Origin: Trichomonas vaginalis G3
Lineage: Eukaryota > Parabasalia > Trichomonadida > Trichomonadidae
Length of the DNA stretch: 64,000 nucleotides
Direction: 5' to 3'
NCBI RefSeq assembly: GCF_026262505.1
Contig: NC_067205.1
Location: 2,852,001-2,916,000, forward strand
Shown here: in pieces, positions 1 through 9,470 of the stretch
How the letters are laid out: each line of letters opens with the position of its first letter
How positions within the stretch are numbered: the first letter of the stretch is position 1
Program-made: the position numbers and the translations under genes
Notes under the pieces: generated by a model
Database searches by the model: none
What the model was told of the DNA's origin: nothing
The model's input: only the letters and a program-made list of their open reading frames with translations

Positions 1-257
1 CCCGTACTTAAAGTATTAAATAAGTCAACAAAACCTGTTGGTGGTATATCTGAGTAAGTATCTTCAAAGGAGTATTTTTTACCATTCACAACAATAAAGT
101 CTTCTGGTGTCAAAAGAGCAAAACAGGCTTTAGTCGTCATTGTGTTTAAAGTTAGTTTACAATACCGTCCTTGAGGACTTTGTAAGTTTGTTGTTATAGA
201 ATTATATGACTCAGGGTTTTTAGTCGTAATAGTATAAACCATTATATCTTCTGCCAT
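1..257 (-). CDS. Polinton small structural-type protein, N-terminal part (continues off window)
   Basis: The visible start matches the protein beginning at 51039 in element B nearly residue for residue (MAEDIMVYTITTKNPESYNS at its start). It is a beta-rich protein with no recognised domain. It lies at the left edge, so only the start of the gene is visible. It sits near the capsid gene in both elements, which suggests a virion role, but that is inference. Confidence 0.55.
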   Translation of the reverse strand, partial: MAEDIMVYTITTKNPESYNSITTNLQSPQGRYCKLTLNTMTTKACFALLTPEDFIVVNGKKYSFEDTYSDIPPTGFVDLFNTLST

Positions 258-267
258 TTATATATAT

Positions 268-498
268 TTAAAAGTTTTTCTGAAAGTGGAGAAGAACTTC
301 ATCTAAACTTTCACATGGCGTTTCTTGAAGTTCTCTGTCTAAGAAGTTCAAATATTTTGTAAAGACATAGAACTTTCCTTTGTCTACACGAACAAACAAA
401 ACAGGGTCTTTCATATCGTTCAAAAGTGTGTAAAGTCCTTTACATGAAATAAAGTCTATATTATTTTTCTTCAAACATCTTTCAAGAAGTTTTGACAT
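268..498 (-). CDS. Small element A protein, 76 aa, absent from element B
   Basis: A short open frame with a normal composition for this element (Lys/Phe/Leu rich), reading MSKLLERCLKKNNIDFISCK at its start. The ATG is preceded by T-rich DNA like other genes here. Element B has otherwise matching DNA on both sides but lacks this roughly 250-bp block, so the gene behaves as an all-or-none unit between the two copies. No family recognised. Confidence 0.5.
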   Translation of the reverse strand: MSKLLERCLKKNNIDFISCKGLYTLLNDMKDPVLFVRVDKGKFYVFTKYLNFLDRELQETPCESLDEVLLHFQKNF

Positions 499-504
499 TT
501 TTAC

Positions 505-1038
505 TTAGCAAATAAATTTTAATGAAATGCTGTGGTCGTCAAATATTTTTATAACGTCTGGAAACTATACTTTAAGTTCAACGTTTCACCTCCTTTCATA
601 ACGTATATCTTGTCAATGACATTATATAAACACCACAGCAACTAATGTCGGGTTCTATTTCTTTGATGTTTATATCGTCTGCCTCTGTCAAAAGTTTCAA
701 TAGTTCTTTCAAAACTTCATGAGGTGCAATGACATATGAGTTCACTTTTTACAGGGTTGTGTTCGACCAAGTTTAACATTATACTTAAAGCTTGACAAAT
801 CTTCTCCTGAGTTTGAAGTTTGTCTTTCAGTTGTTGGTAGTCGTTTCGAATATCTGCAACAGAACTTAAGTCTCTGCTAACTTCAGGATATGTTGGTTGT
901 TCTTTTACAGGAACAATTGCTATACCATCTTCGTCTTCGTATGGTTTCCCCACTTCAACATCTCTGTCTTTGACATTGACATAACACTTTGACTTTTGTT
1001 TGAGTTGGTGAATTTAACTTCACATCTGCCACCGCCAT
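505..1038 (-). pseudogene. Polinton gene of the 'CCG' family, element A copy (broken)
   Basis: Matches 51044-51577 in element B. The N-terminal part is acidic and predicted helical; the C-terminal part is beta-rich with a conserved I-x-C-C-G motif (DISCCGVSYN in the B copy). Element C encodes a distant relative near 31270-31745 with IECCGQTP in the same place, so this is a conserved Polinton gene of unknown role. The copy has a few breaks. Confidence 0.5.
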
Positions 1039-1101
1039 TAAACCTTTTGAAACACTCACGCTTCTATTTTTCGGAAATGACATTTTACTTAGAATAAAAA
1101 G

Positions 1102-1276
1102 ATGGACGTATTCGAGTATCTCTTCGAATTGAAGCAAAACAAGTTTACACACACAAACAATACAAATACATTGACAGAATAGTTCTTTATACAAACAATG
1201 GTAAATGTTATAGAATAGCAGTCTTTGCTGAACCAAAATATTTTCATAAAGCAAAGAAAGTTGGTATAACTGAAAT
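1102..1276 (+). pseudogene. Small basic Polinton protein (broken copy of the 57-aa gene at 51640)
   Basis: The DNA closely follows the whole 57-aa frame at 51640-51813 in element B, a Tyr/Lys-rich small protein with no recognised domain. It lies divergent from the 'CCG' gene and directly upstream of the 81-aa frame at 1275, as in B. The A copy is broken. Confidence 0.4.
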
Positions 1277-1520
1277 GGTGAAAGTTCTTGAAGCAGACAA
1301 AAATATAACTTCAAAACTTACAGATATTTCTAAAGGTAAGTTTATCTTACAATATTATGTCAAAACTGGCGTACTGTCAATATTTGACGGAGAGAAGTCA
1401 GTTCAAGAACAACTTACTGACCTGCTGCCAAAATCTGCTCGATGGAAGCTGTCGTTATGCCAATCTGAGGAGCCCCAGCAGGTTTCATCGAACGAATCTT
1501 CAAAAGAGCATCTTCCGTGA
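1275..1520 (+). CDS. Small Polinton protein, 81 aa, tail-to-tail overlap with capsid gene
   Basis: Open frame beginning MVKVLEADKNITSKLTDISK, retained in both A and B (51815-52060). It follows the stop of the previous small gene almost without a gap (TGAAATG). Its last third overlaps the 3' end of the major capsid gene on the other strand. Function unknown. The last third could be fortuitous coding on the antisense of the capsid gene, so only the first part is well supported. Confidence 0.45.
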   Translation: MVKVLEADKNITSKLTDISKGKFILQYYVKTGVLSIFDGEKSVQEQLTDLLPKSARWKLSLCQSEEPQQVSSNESSKEHLP

Positions 1521-3024
1521 AAAGTGCTATTGGTTTTGTAAACTTCTTTGCTCTCAGTTCATCTGGACCGTCTCTGTCACCAGTATATTGTATTTGTACA
1601 GTACCAACAGTTGAAATACCACCCATAAAGTCTTCTGAGTCAGCAAATGGAATGCCAAGCCAAAAGTTTGAACGGTCTCCATTTGTATTTGAGTTTTTTT
1701 GACCTCCTGTATGAGTCCATACTTTCACATATGGCATAATAGAACTTTGCATTTCAGGGTTTATGGTTGTTGTGAAGTTGTTGTTAAAGTTCATAGCATC
1801 TAATGTCAAGTTGTATGACCTCATATCCTCAACTGTAGAATATTCTTCTCTTGGATAATATTTGCCATCTATGTTTATATGATATTTAATACCGGGGTTG
1901 TAGAAACAAGAATAGTCATTTATAGTTCGTCTGAACAGTACAAACATAGTATCTGCATGTTTTCATTGCAGTTGTTAAAGCAATATCTGTTCTTGCACCT
2001 GGGTCAGCACTTTGGTTTCCAACTTCACCTGCAAAGTCTTTGACAGATATTTGGTGTATAGGGAACATAAGTGGAACTGCAATATATTTGGCAGCTAAAG
2101 CATTTGAAATATCTGGGTCCAACATATAAACGGCAAGTCTGCTTTCTATTCTCTTGCATTCAAACTTTTCGCATGTGAACTTAACTGGGTCCGCAAGCAG
2201 TTTCCAGCAGCATTGAAATAATAGTTTTACTTCATTGTTGAAGTTTGAGAAACCAAAGTCTAAGTCAACTTTGTCTTTGCAAAAGTCGGCGAATGACGTT
2301 TTATTTGTTCCCATTACGTCTGTAAGAGTGAATGGGTCTTGTGTTGGTGCAATGACTAAGTATTTTTGCTTGGAGTAAGTTCAATAGAAATTTTTCCTGC
2401 CCAGTTTGGCAAGTATCTTAAAAACCTGAAGATGAGGAAAGATGACAAAGGAACTCTAAGTTTCAGTTTTACTTTAGTGGCAGCAGTTCCATCTGAACCA
2501 GAAAGGTTAACATAAACTCCTGGAACGTTAGGGTCAAGTCTTCTTATTTTCTCAATATTTGCATACTGGTCTGTTTGTTCTCTAGCTTGTGGTTGTACTG
2601 AGTTTCTCAAAGCGAACCATTCATAGTTTGCCCATGTTACTGTTTGAACTAAGTCAGAGTTAGAATATATCTTATATCCCATGAAAACTTCTGGAGCATA
2701 TTGGTATCCGACATAGAAAATTCCATTGCAACCTTTCTTGTCAGACAACTTGGCAGAAGGTTTTATTTCAATGTCTTGTTCCACGTATAAGAATGAGTTG
2801 TCAATAGAAATAATATGAAACCTGTCGCAAGCAATATCTACTGTTGTTGAAGAACCTTCACCAAACTCACCTACATTTCCATAAGAAACAGCAGTTGTAT
2901 ATTCGTAAGTTCCAGGAACTATTTCTGACCTTCTAATGGCATTGTCGCATTCGTTATACCATTCGGAAACATTTCCGTTCATGGCATCCAAAACTGTTGG
3001 CGTTATATTCTGAGCGGCGTACAT
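1414..3024 (-). pseudogene. Major capsid protein (double jelly roll), element A copy, broken
   Basis: Closely matches the whole 536-aa capsid gene of element B at 51954-53564. Polinton major capsid proteins have a double-jelly-roll fold and build the shell. The start region (MYAAQNITPTVLDAMNGNVS) and the R-V-P-L-S-S-F-L / LPNWAGKI segment typical of this protein are visible. This copy has a few breaks and is treated as a fossil. Confidence 0.75.
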
Positions 3025-3056
3025 TTCATATGGGTAAAAATATAGAATAGTTGGAT

Positions 3057-4135
3057 TTATATATCATAAAAGAACCCACTCGGACCAAGCTTTACTTTCT
3101 TCCTGACTGAGTTTTTAACTCTTCTTTTTCCTTCATTGCCACTACTTTCACTAGATGAAGTTACTTCTTCACTACTTTCACTTTGTTCTACTCTTCTTCT
3201 TTGGTGTCGCTTTTGGTAACTTGCCCTCTGCTTCAAGTCGTTGCATCTTTGCCTCATGTTCACCTAGTATGTTGTAAATTTCCCATGTCCTTTTTGCCTT
3301 TGGGCTCTGGTCGCCCATCTCAGGTAACCTATATCCTAGAAAGATTTTGTCATAGTTTGTATTTGAGTCTTCGCGTATTGTTTGCATGACTCTTTCCTGA
3401 GTTTCCGGTTCAAGCTCTTCAAACAGAGCTTGTCCATATGGAATATGCTCGTTTCCAAATATATGTTTTTGTAGCCATTCTGGTTTTCTTTCCATGTTAC
3501 CAATAATATCTTTTGTGAATGGGAAAGCTTTTACCCAATGTTTCAGTCTTGCGTCATTTATTTCTGTAGTTGGTTTTATTTTGTCAAGGAACATGTTTTT
3601 CAATACTAACATTTCATTTGGTACTGTCCATTTGAGTTTTCTTAAATATTCATCCCTTCTCGGTTCATTGTCTGCAAAGTAAGTTTTTATGACATTTTGT
3701 AAACTTTCGTTTGCAAGGTCATGTACAATAGGTTCTCTTCCTTCTCTCTCCTAACTTTCTTTCTAAACTCTTCACCAATATACCATCTCTATGGTTCTGT
3801 GTAGTTCTTTGAGATAAATGTTCTAGAACGTCAGGTGTTATATTTCCATCAGCCATGTTCATTTCATACCGGTCCAAAAATATCTGCATCTTTCATATCT
3901 TTCAATGGCATTAAAGCCGCGCTGAAAATACCAGCTACATCTGGTTCACCATTCACTTCCATTGCGTCTACAACTTCTTGGAATTGTGGTTGTAAGTTTA
4001 TGAACCACCTATCCGGATTAGCTTTATGACCCCATCTCATTGTAGTTCCATAGTCTGCAGAAACAAAAGTAGGTTTGTTTCCATATTGGTTAGGTTCTGA
4101 ATGAACTTTAAACAATGTTTCATTTCTATATGTTT
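3057..4135 (-). pseudogene. Polinton gene of unknown function downstream of the 765-aa protein, element A copy (broken)
   Basis: A coding tract between the capsid gene and the 765-aa gene, also present and also broken in element B (53597-54780). It encodes a hydrophilic protein with segments such as MRWGHKANPDRWFINLQPQF and a basic, Ser-rich C-terminal tail with KKKRRVEQSE-type residues. The basic tail and the position beside the capsid gene suggest a core or DNA-associated virion protein, by inference only. Confidence 0.45.
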
Positions 4136-4144
4136 TGGTGAAAT

Positions 4145-6442
4145 TTAACCTTTATTTTCACCGAGTTCAGCCAAAGATTGAACGTTATATGGTCGTAAGT
4201 AAAAAGGATTGTTGTATTTGCGTACACTTTCTTTCAGTTCTTCCATTCTATGCTGAATATTTTCATCTGATGTTGGAGTCTTTTGTATGTCGGCGAACAT
4301 TTTTCGATATTCTTCTACTATGTCAGCCGAATTTTTCTTAGACTCTTGGAAAGATTCCATATTCTCCGCATAGTCTTGTTGAGGGTCAAGATTTTTCGGC
4401 TGTTCCAAATCTTCATCTAGTTCTGTGAAGTTAGTTTCCAAAGGAGGAACTTGTTCGTTTCCTTCAGGCTCTTCTAGCTGTTGTTGCTGAACTATTTCTT
4501 CCATGTCTGGTTGTATCTGAACTTCTTCCTGTGGAGTTTCTTGTACCTCATCTGCTGGCATTTCATATATTCCGAGACCGTTTTTAACAAGTTCCCTATT
4601 TAAGTCATCCGCATTCATAACCCTTTCTTCTTTCGTTCCGTCTCTATTTTTTACGCGTTTCATGAAGAGAGTTGAATTATCATTTAGCTCTGACACCAAA
4701 TATCTCGGAGTAAATTCATTCATGTCATTTGGATGATATGCTATTAGATCATATCCCTTAGCGAGCTTGTATTTTCCAGGTTTGAAATTATATCCCATTT
4801 GGTGCTGAACCATAAAGCTAAATAGGTTCGGGTCAGTATTTCCTTCCTTGAACTTTCTAATAGCTTCTTTATATCTGTCACTAAAGTCAAGAGTATCTGG
4901 GTAACCATAGTCTTCCTTAAGCATTTTTAAGAATTCTTGGTTTCCTTGTTCTCTACTTCTTTTATGTCCTTGCTCTGTTTGTGGTTGTTGCTGTGCAGTG
5001 TTTTGAACTGTTGGTTGTGGTGCAGTGTTTTGAACTGTTGGTTGTGGTGCAGTGTTTTGAACTGTTGGTTGTGGTGCAGTGTTTTGAACTGTTGGTTGTT
5101 GTGCTGGATTTTGAACTGTTGGTTGTTGTGTTGGTTTTGGTGCATGCCTGTGTCTGTGTCCATGTGACGATGTAAATGTTTTAGGTAGTCCTGGTGCAGG
5201 TGCTTCTCTTGGAGGGTTTGGTGGTATATAAGTTCCACTAGCTAGTATATAAGTTCCACCAGCTGGTATATAAGTTCCACCAGCTGGCACATATGTTCCA
5301 TCTGCAGCATAATGTCCTACCTGACTTTTCGTTTTTAAGAAAGCATTTACTAGGTCTGTTTTGGTCTGTTGTAACTCTTTTTCTTGACTTTCCACAACAG
5401 TTGCTCTAACGGCGTCATAGGCACTTTGAACTGCCTGTCTCGTTGCTGCATCTGTTATTTTCGTCATATTTTGTGCTACTTCTCTTAACTCTTTGTCGAA
5501 ACCTTCAGACTTCAGTTTCTTTCCAGATGAGAAGTCGTTCACTAGTTTCACCTTACTATGAAGAGCTTCGAAGGCATTCTTAAAGTCAGCATTCATTAAA
5601 GCTTCATTTGAACTGTCTTCATCCGCTTGTATTTTTGTCCTTATTGACCCTATAAGTTGGGCTGCTTTAGCGTTGGCTTGGGCATCTAACCAGTCATTAT
5701 TAGCTTTTATATATTCTGCGCTTTTCATTGCCTTTTGCATGGCTGCGTCGTTATTTTTACTTTCTTGTGCTAAGTTTTCATACTGTACGGTTTGGTTTTG
5801 CAACTGTAAAAGTTTTTCTGCCTTTACATTTGCTTCAACTTCTTTTTTATACTCATCGCTATCCATATATGTCTTCAGGGCTTTTTGTTTTATTTCTTCA
5901 TCTTTCAGTACTTTATATTGAGTAGTATGGTTTTTCAAATTTATAACATCTTGTTCCATTTTTGCTACTTCTGCTGCTTTTTCTGACACTTTTTTCGCAT
6001 ATTCCTCTGTACTTAGTTCTTTCAGTTGTTCTTCTTTCTTCTTTTTCTCTACGTTTAACTCATTTAGTTTCTTTGTCTGTCTGTCATATTCTAGTTTCTT
6101 TTCGTTTTCACTTATTTGTTTCTGTATGTCTATGTTTGACTTTTTGACATCTGTTATTTGATTTTTGAGTGAACTCAAATTCATTTGACTTTGAGGGTTA
6201 TAAGCTGTTCCGTCTGCAGCTCCACCATAGCCTGCCATTTTCGCTAAAAGTGCCGCTCTTAAACCTCCACTCTGTGCACCAATAACTCGGCTTAAAAGCA
6301 TAGGGTTGCTTGACATTTGTTGCAACATAGTGGGGTCATTCATCATTTGTTGTTGCAACTGTTGTTGTGGTGTTAGTTTTACTATTGGATGTTTCAATGC
6401 TCTCTTCCTCTTACGTATATTCTTACGTAGCTTACGTGGCAT
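4145..6442 (-). CDS. Long coiled-coil Polinton structural-type protein with short tandem repeats, 765 aa
   Basis: The frame looks whole in element A; the B copy is heavily broken. The first 20 residues are very basic (MPRKLRKNIRKRKRALKHP). A Gln/Met-rich stretch follows, then a long Lys/Glu-rich coiled coil at about residues 85-260, a GGTYIPA heptad repeat near 385-410, and about six copies of a nine-residue QPTVQNTAP-type repeat near 435-490. The C-terminal third is acidic and Gln-rich. It is the first gene inside the right terminus. A tether or scaffold of the particle is plausible, but no domain is recognised. Confidence 0.65.
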   Translation of the reverse strand: MPRKLRKNIRKRKRALKHPIVKLTPQQQLQQQMMNDPTMLQQMSSNPMLLSRVIGAQSGGLRAALLAKMAGYGGAADGTAYNPQSQMNLSSLKNQITDVKKSNIDIQKQISENEKKLEYDRQTKKLNELNVEKKKKEEQLKELSTEEYAKKVSEKAAEVAKMEQDVINLKNHTTQYKVLKDEEIKQKALKTYMDSDEYKKEVEANVKAEKLLQLQNQTVQYENLAQESKNNDAAMQKAMKSAEYIKANNDWLDAQANAKAAQLIGSIRTKIQADEDSSNEALMNADFKNAFEALHSKVKLVNDFSSGKKLKSEGFDKELREVAQNMTKITDAATRQAVQSAYDAVRATVVESQEKELQQTKTDLVNAFLKTKSQVGHYAADGTYVPAGGTYIPAGGTYILASGTYIPPNPPREAPAPGLPKTFTSSHGHRHRHAPKPTQQPTVQNPAQQPTVQNTAPQPTVQNTAPQPTVQNTAPQPTVQNTAQQQPQTEQGHKRSREQGNQEFLKMLKEDYGYPDTLDFSDRYKEAIRKFKEGNTDPNLFSFMVQHQMGYNFKPGKYKLAKGYDLIAYHPNDMNEFTPRYLVSELNDNSTLFMKRVKNRDGTKEERVMNADDLNRELVKNGLGIYEMPADEVQETPQEEVQIQPDMEEIVQQQQLEEPEGNEQVPPLETNFTELDEDLEQPKNLDPQQDYAENMESFQESKKNSADIVEEYRKMFADIQKTPTSDENIQHRMEELKESVRKYNNPFYLRPYNVQSLAELGENKG
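4984..5137 (-). repeat. 27-bp tandem repeat inside the 765-aa gene
   Basis: Near-identical 27-bp units encode QPTVQNTAP. The element B counterpart (about 55530-55880) has a different copy number and more degenerate units, so the array varies in length between copies. Confidence 0.8.
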
Positions 6443-6649
6443 TTTAAGTGAAGTTAAAAAGCGGTTTTTGACAGATGTTTATATGACACTTTTTGTTCAG
6501 CACAAAAAACTACTCGGTCAAAGTGTTGTCAGTTTTGTAAAATAACCGTCCTATCTCATTCTATAAGGGGGAAAGTCTTCTCAAAGTATACTTCCTTGGA
6601 ACGCCCGTAACTTTTCCTGTAGCGACGATAGACCCTTACTTGTCCGGAC

Positions 6650-6707
6650 AAAGTTATACTAAACATCTTCAGGGCTAGAGGGCACGAAGTGCCTGGAGGC
6701 CCCACTA

Positions 6708-6737
<30 letters not shown>
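6650..6737. repeat. Right terminal repeat of element A
   Basis: Contains ACTAAACATCTTCAGGGCTA, then GGCAC-GAA-GTGCC (a perfect 5-bp stem with a GAA loop at 6681-6693), then CCCCACTACC and a T-run of about 28. It matches the terminal unit of element B, which has GGCGC-AAC-GCGCC in the same place: the stem changes but the pairing is kept. Confidence 0.8.
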
Positions 6738-6741
<4 letters not shown>

Positions 6742-8091
6742 GGATAGAAAATACAATTATATAATCTTGTACCTGGTTTAATTAAGCTAATTGTCATCAG
6801 AAACTTGTAATTTTTATGAATTTCAGATTTTCTTTTCATTACTGCTTTTCTTAATAGGTCAAGTTCTTATTTACGTTATAAAGTATGATATTTACAAATA
6901 TCAAGTTATCATGTTTTTTGAGAAATTATGAGAAACAAACAAAAATGAAAAAGATAGGAATAGCAATGAATAGTGATGTGGGTATAGAAAATGTAAGAGA
7001 TATGAATGCAAAGCAATCAGTATTTAGGATATTGACCATAGATTTCGAAAAAAAATGCTGCATATTGAGCGAAAACTATGATTATATTATAAGGCTGTCA
7101 TTTAAAGCATAATGAAACTATTTCCTTTTCATTTTAATCGAATAAGATAGTAAAGATTTTTGAATTAGCTAGAAACTGATGAGATGTTTTCACAAATCAG
7201 ATTTTTAATCTCTATAATGCATAATTCACTCAATATCTCAATTTTGATATTGCGAGATATTTTTGCTATCGGTTTCGCAATTTTGACACAATAGCAAGAG
7301 GGTTCTATAAGCATTATTATCAACGTAGAATCTGAATATCATATCAGAAAATGTCGCAAATCTGACATTTACCCGACCAAATAGCAAAAATAATTGAATA
7401 CTTTTCGCAAAAACTTTAAAAATCGATAAAAATATGAAATATAGATATTAAAGAGACTTTTTATATAATATTCTAAGGGTTTCCAAAAATATGATACCGC
7501 AAAATTAAAAAAGTGACGTCTTGAGTGGAGTCAAAGGTCGAAATTGCTAGCTAAATGTTTTTTTAGCGAAATTGCGTATTGTACGTTTTTTTCGCAAAAC
7601 GAAACCCTTAAATAATGAGAAAAATAAAAGGAGAAGAGGAAAAGAAAATGAAAAAAAAAAGAAGATATTTCATAACGGAAGATCTTCGCATTGTATTGTT
7701 ATAAGTCCAAGGTAGAGATGCATCAGAAGGATAAGCTCGGCGGCCGGAAGCCTAATTTTTTTTATTTTTTTTTAATCATAAATTTTATCCTCTAATAGTT
7801 TTGGTAGAATTATAGTCTATCAGACAGAAATTACAGGCTTAATCTAAAAGAATGTGGTATCGTGCTGGCAAGCTCATTTTGTAGCCTTTGAATTTCAATA
7901 TCTGCGACCTTTAAAAAATGTCATTACTTCTTTGGTATTAGAAATTCAATTAAAGCAATGTTTGGAAATAACATGTGCAGTTAATATATTACGAAAATAA
8001 AAAAAAACGATACGATAATTTGTCCAGTGAATAATTAGTCACTTTTATGTTATTGGAGATGCTACATTTTGAGAGAAACCGCATGGTCACC
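6738..8091. other. Host intergenic region, no gene recognised
   Basis: About 1.35 kb of AT-rich DNA between the end of element A and the GDI gene. A 75-codon frame at 6885-7112 has no recognisable features. Near 7738-7770 a GGCGGCCGGAAGCC block is followed by a long T-run, faintly like a Polinton terminus (GGAAGCC then T-run), but it has no further support. Confidence 0.6.
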
Positions 8092-8096
8092 TCACA
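8092..8096 (+). promoter_or_regulatory. Trichomonad initiator (Inr) of the GDI gene
   Basis: TCACA here fits the trichomonad Inr consensus TCA(+1)Y(T/A), with the putative +1 A at 8094, 11 nt before the ATG at 8105. Short 5' leaders of this kind are typical of T. vaginalis genes. Confidence 0.65.
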
Positions 8097-8104
8097 TTGC
8101 TCTC

Positions 8105-9424
8105 ATGGAAGAGAAATATGATGTTATCGCTTGTGGAACTGGCTTCAAGGAATGCCTTCTTTCTGGCCTTCTTTCTGTAGCTGGCAAGCATGTCCTTCAC
8201 GTCGATCGTAACGATTTCTACGGTGGCGAATGCGCTTCTCTGAACATCACACAGTTCATGGAACAGATGCAGCCAAAGGGAGAAAAGCAAGATCTTGGTC
8301 CAAACCGTGAATGGAACATTGACCTTATTCCAAAGTTCATCATGGCTGATGGCAAACTTGTTAAGGCCCTCATCCACACAAAGGTCAACGAATCCCTTAA
8401 CTTCCAATTCATTGCCGGCTCCTACGTTCTTTCAAATGGCAAGGTTGATAAGGTCCCATCCAACGCTAAGGAAGCACTTGCAACATCTCTTGTCGGCTTC
8501 TTTGAAAAGCGCCATCTCAAGAACTTCCTTGAGTTTGTTGCTGATTATGTTAAGAACCCAGAAAATCCAAAGTATAAAGATGTTGCCCAAATGAATGCCA
8601 AGCAAATTATGGAGAAGCATTCTCTTGCTAAGGAGACAATGGACTTCATCGGTCATGCCATGGCTCTTGAACCAGATGATGAGTACCTTACTCGCCCTGC
8701 CACCGAGCTCATTGAAAAGATGAACCTTTATGGCAACTCAATCAACAAGTATGAAGGACAGAACTCTCCATACCTTTATCCAATGTACGGCCTTGGTGAC
8801 CTTCCACAAGCTTTCGCTCGTCTCTGCGCAGTTTGGGGTGGTGTTTACATGCTCAACCGCAAGGTTGATGGCATTCTTATGGAGAATGGCCGTGCTGCTG
8901 GTATCATCTCAGGCAATGAAAAGGCTTATGCTCCAATCATCATTGGCGATCCATCATACTTCGCTGACATCCCAGGAAAGACAAAGAATGTTGGTCAGAT
9001 CGTTCGCGCCATCTGCCTCCTCCACCACTGCCCAGATTGCATGAAGGGTGAAGTTGATTCAGCTAACATCATTCTTCCACAATCCTCTGTTGGCCGTAAG
9101 CATGATATTTATATCTGCTATACATCATACCAGCAGAAGGTCTGCCCAAAGGGTTGGTACATTGCAATTGCTTCCACATCTGTCGAGACAGATCAGCCAG
9201 AGAAGGAACTTGACCCAGCTCTTAAGCTTTTCGGCAAGATTGATTACATCTCACTCAAGGTCCATGACGTAATCGTTCCAGCAATTCCAGGTTCTCAGGA
9301 TGGCTGCTATTGCTCTTCCTCCTATGATCCAACCACCCACTTCGAAACAACAATCGATGAAGTTCTCAAGCTCTATGAGGAAATCATGGGCAAACCAGTT
9401 GATTTCGATAAGAAGATGGAGTAA
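8105..9424 (+). CDS. Rab GDP-dissociation inhibitor (Rab GDI)
   Basis: Binds prenylated, GDP-bound Rab GTPases, extracts them from membranes and keeps them soluble in the cytosol for recycling. The 439-aa product has the family's normal length. It opens with MEEKYDVIACGTGFKECLLS followed by a GKHVLHVDRNDFYGGE segment, the conserved FAD-like fold signature of GDI/REP proteins, and has a YPMYGLGDLPQAFARL segment in the middle. I chose the ATG at 8105 because an in-frame TTG extension upstream is not conserved and the Inr at 8092 would lie inside it. The stop TAA is followed by A, giving the TAAA polyadenylation signal. Codon use is richer in C-ending codons than in the Polinton genes, typical of a highly expressed host gene. 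A Rab-like gene lies at 61352; that proximity is probably chance. Confidence 0.96.
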   Translation: MEEKYDVIACGTGFKECLLSGLLSVAGKHVLHVDRNDFYGGECASLNITQFMEQMQPKGEKQDLGPNREWNIDLIPKFIMADGKLVKALIHTKVNESLNFQFIAGSYVLSNGKVDKVPSNAKEALATSLVGFFEKRHLKNFLEFVADYVKNPENPKYKDVAQMNAKQIMEKHSLAKETMDFIGHAMALEPDDEYLTRPATELIEKMNLYGNSINKYEGQNSPYLYPMYGLGDLPQAFARLCAVWGGVYMLNRKVDGILMENGRAAGIISGNEKAYAPIIIGDPSYFADIPGKTKNVGQIVRAICLLHHCPDCMKGEVDSANIILPQSSVGRKHDIYICYTSYQQKVCPKGWYIAIASTSVETDQPEKELDPALKLFGKIDYISLKVHDVIVPAIPGSQDGCYCSSSYDPTTHFETTIDEVLKLYEEIMGKPVDFDKKME

Positions 9425-9470
9425 AGAATAAACAATTAGGATTTTATATTAAAACAAAACTTTTAAACTA

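Larger units (their letters stand above)
1..6737. mobile_element. Polinton/Maverick element A, right-hand part (left part outside window)
   Basis: This stretch carries a capsid-protein gene, a long coiled-coil structural gene and several small genes in the same order as positions 50781-57717, to which it is closely similar by eye. It ends in the same terminal motif as element B (a GGGCTAGAG block, a short hairpin, then CCACTACC and a long T-run to 6737). Its left end is outside the window. It is a fossil copy: some genes look whole, others are broken (about half a dozen breaks in the visible part). The high similarity to B suggests recent expansion of one family. Confidence 0.85.

Noticed and set aside
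4927-5238. Alternative frames over the 27-bp repeat (103 aa minus; 76 and 64 aa plus)
   Set aside because: Repeats whose length is a multiple of three keep all frames open; the 765-aa frame explains the region.
6885-7112. 75-codon frame in the host gap after element A
   Set aside because: No recognisable domain, AT-driven composition and no initiator upstream; it looks like chance.
7738-7770. Possible third Polinton end (GGCGGCCGGAAGCC plus T-run)
   Set aside because: Too short and without the ACTAAACATCTTC or CCACTACC parts of the terminal unit.
8069-8104. N-terminal extension of the GDI frame
   Set aside because: It begins at a TTG, overlaps the initiator and is not part of the conserved GDI start.
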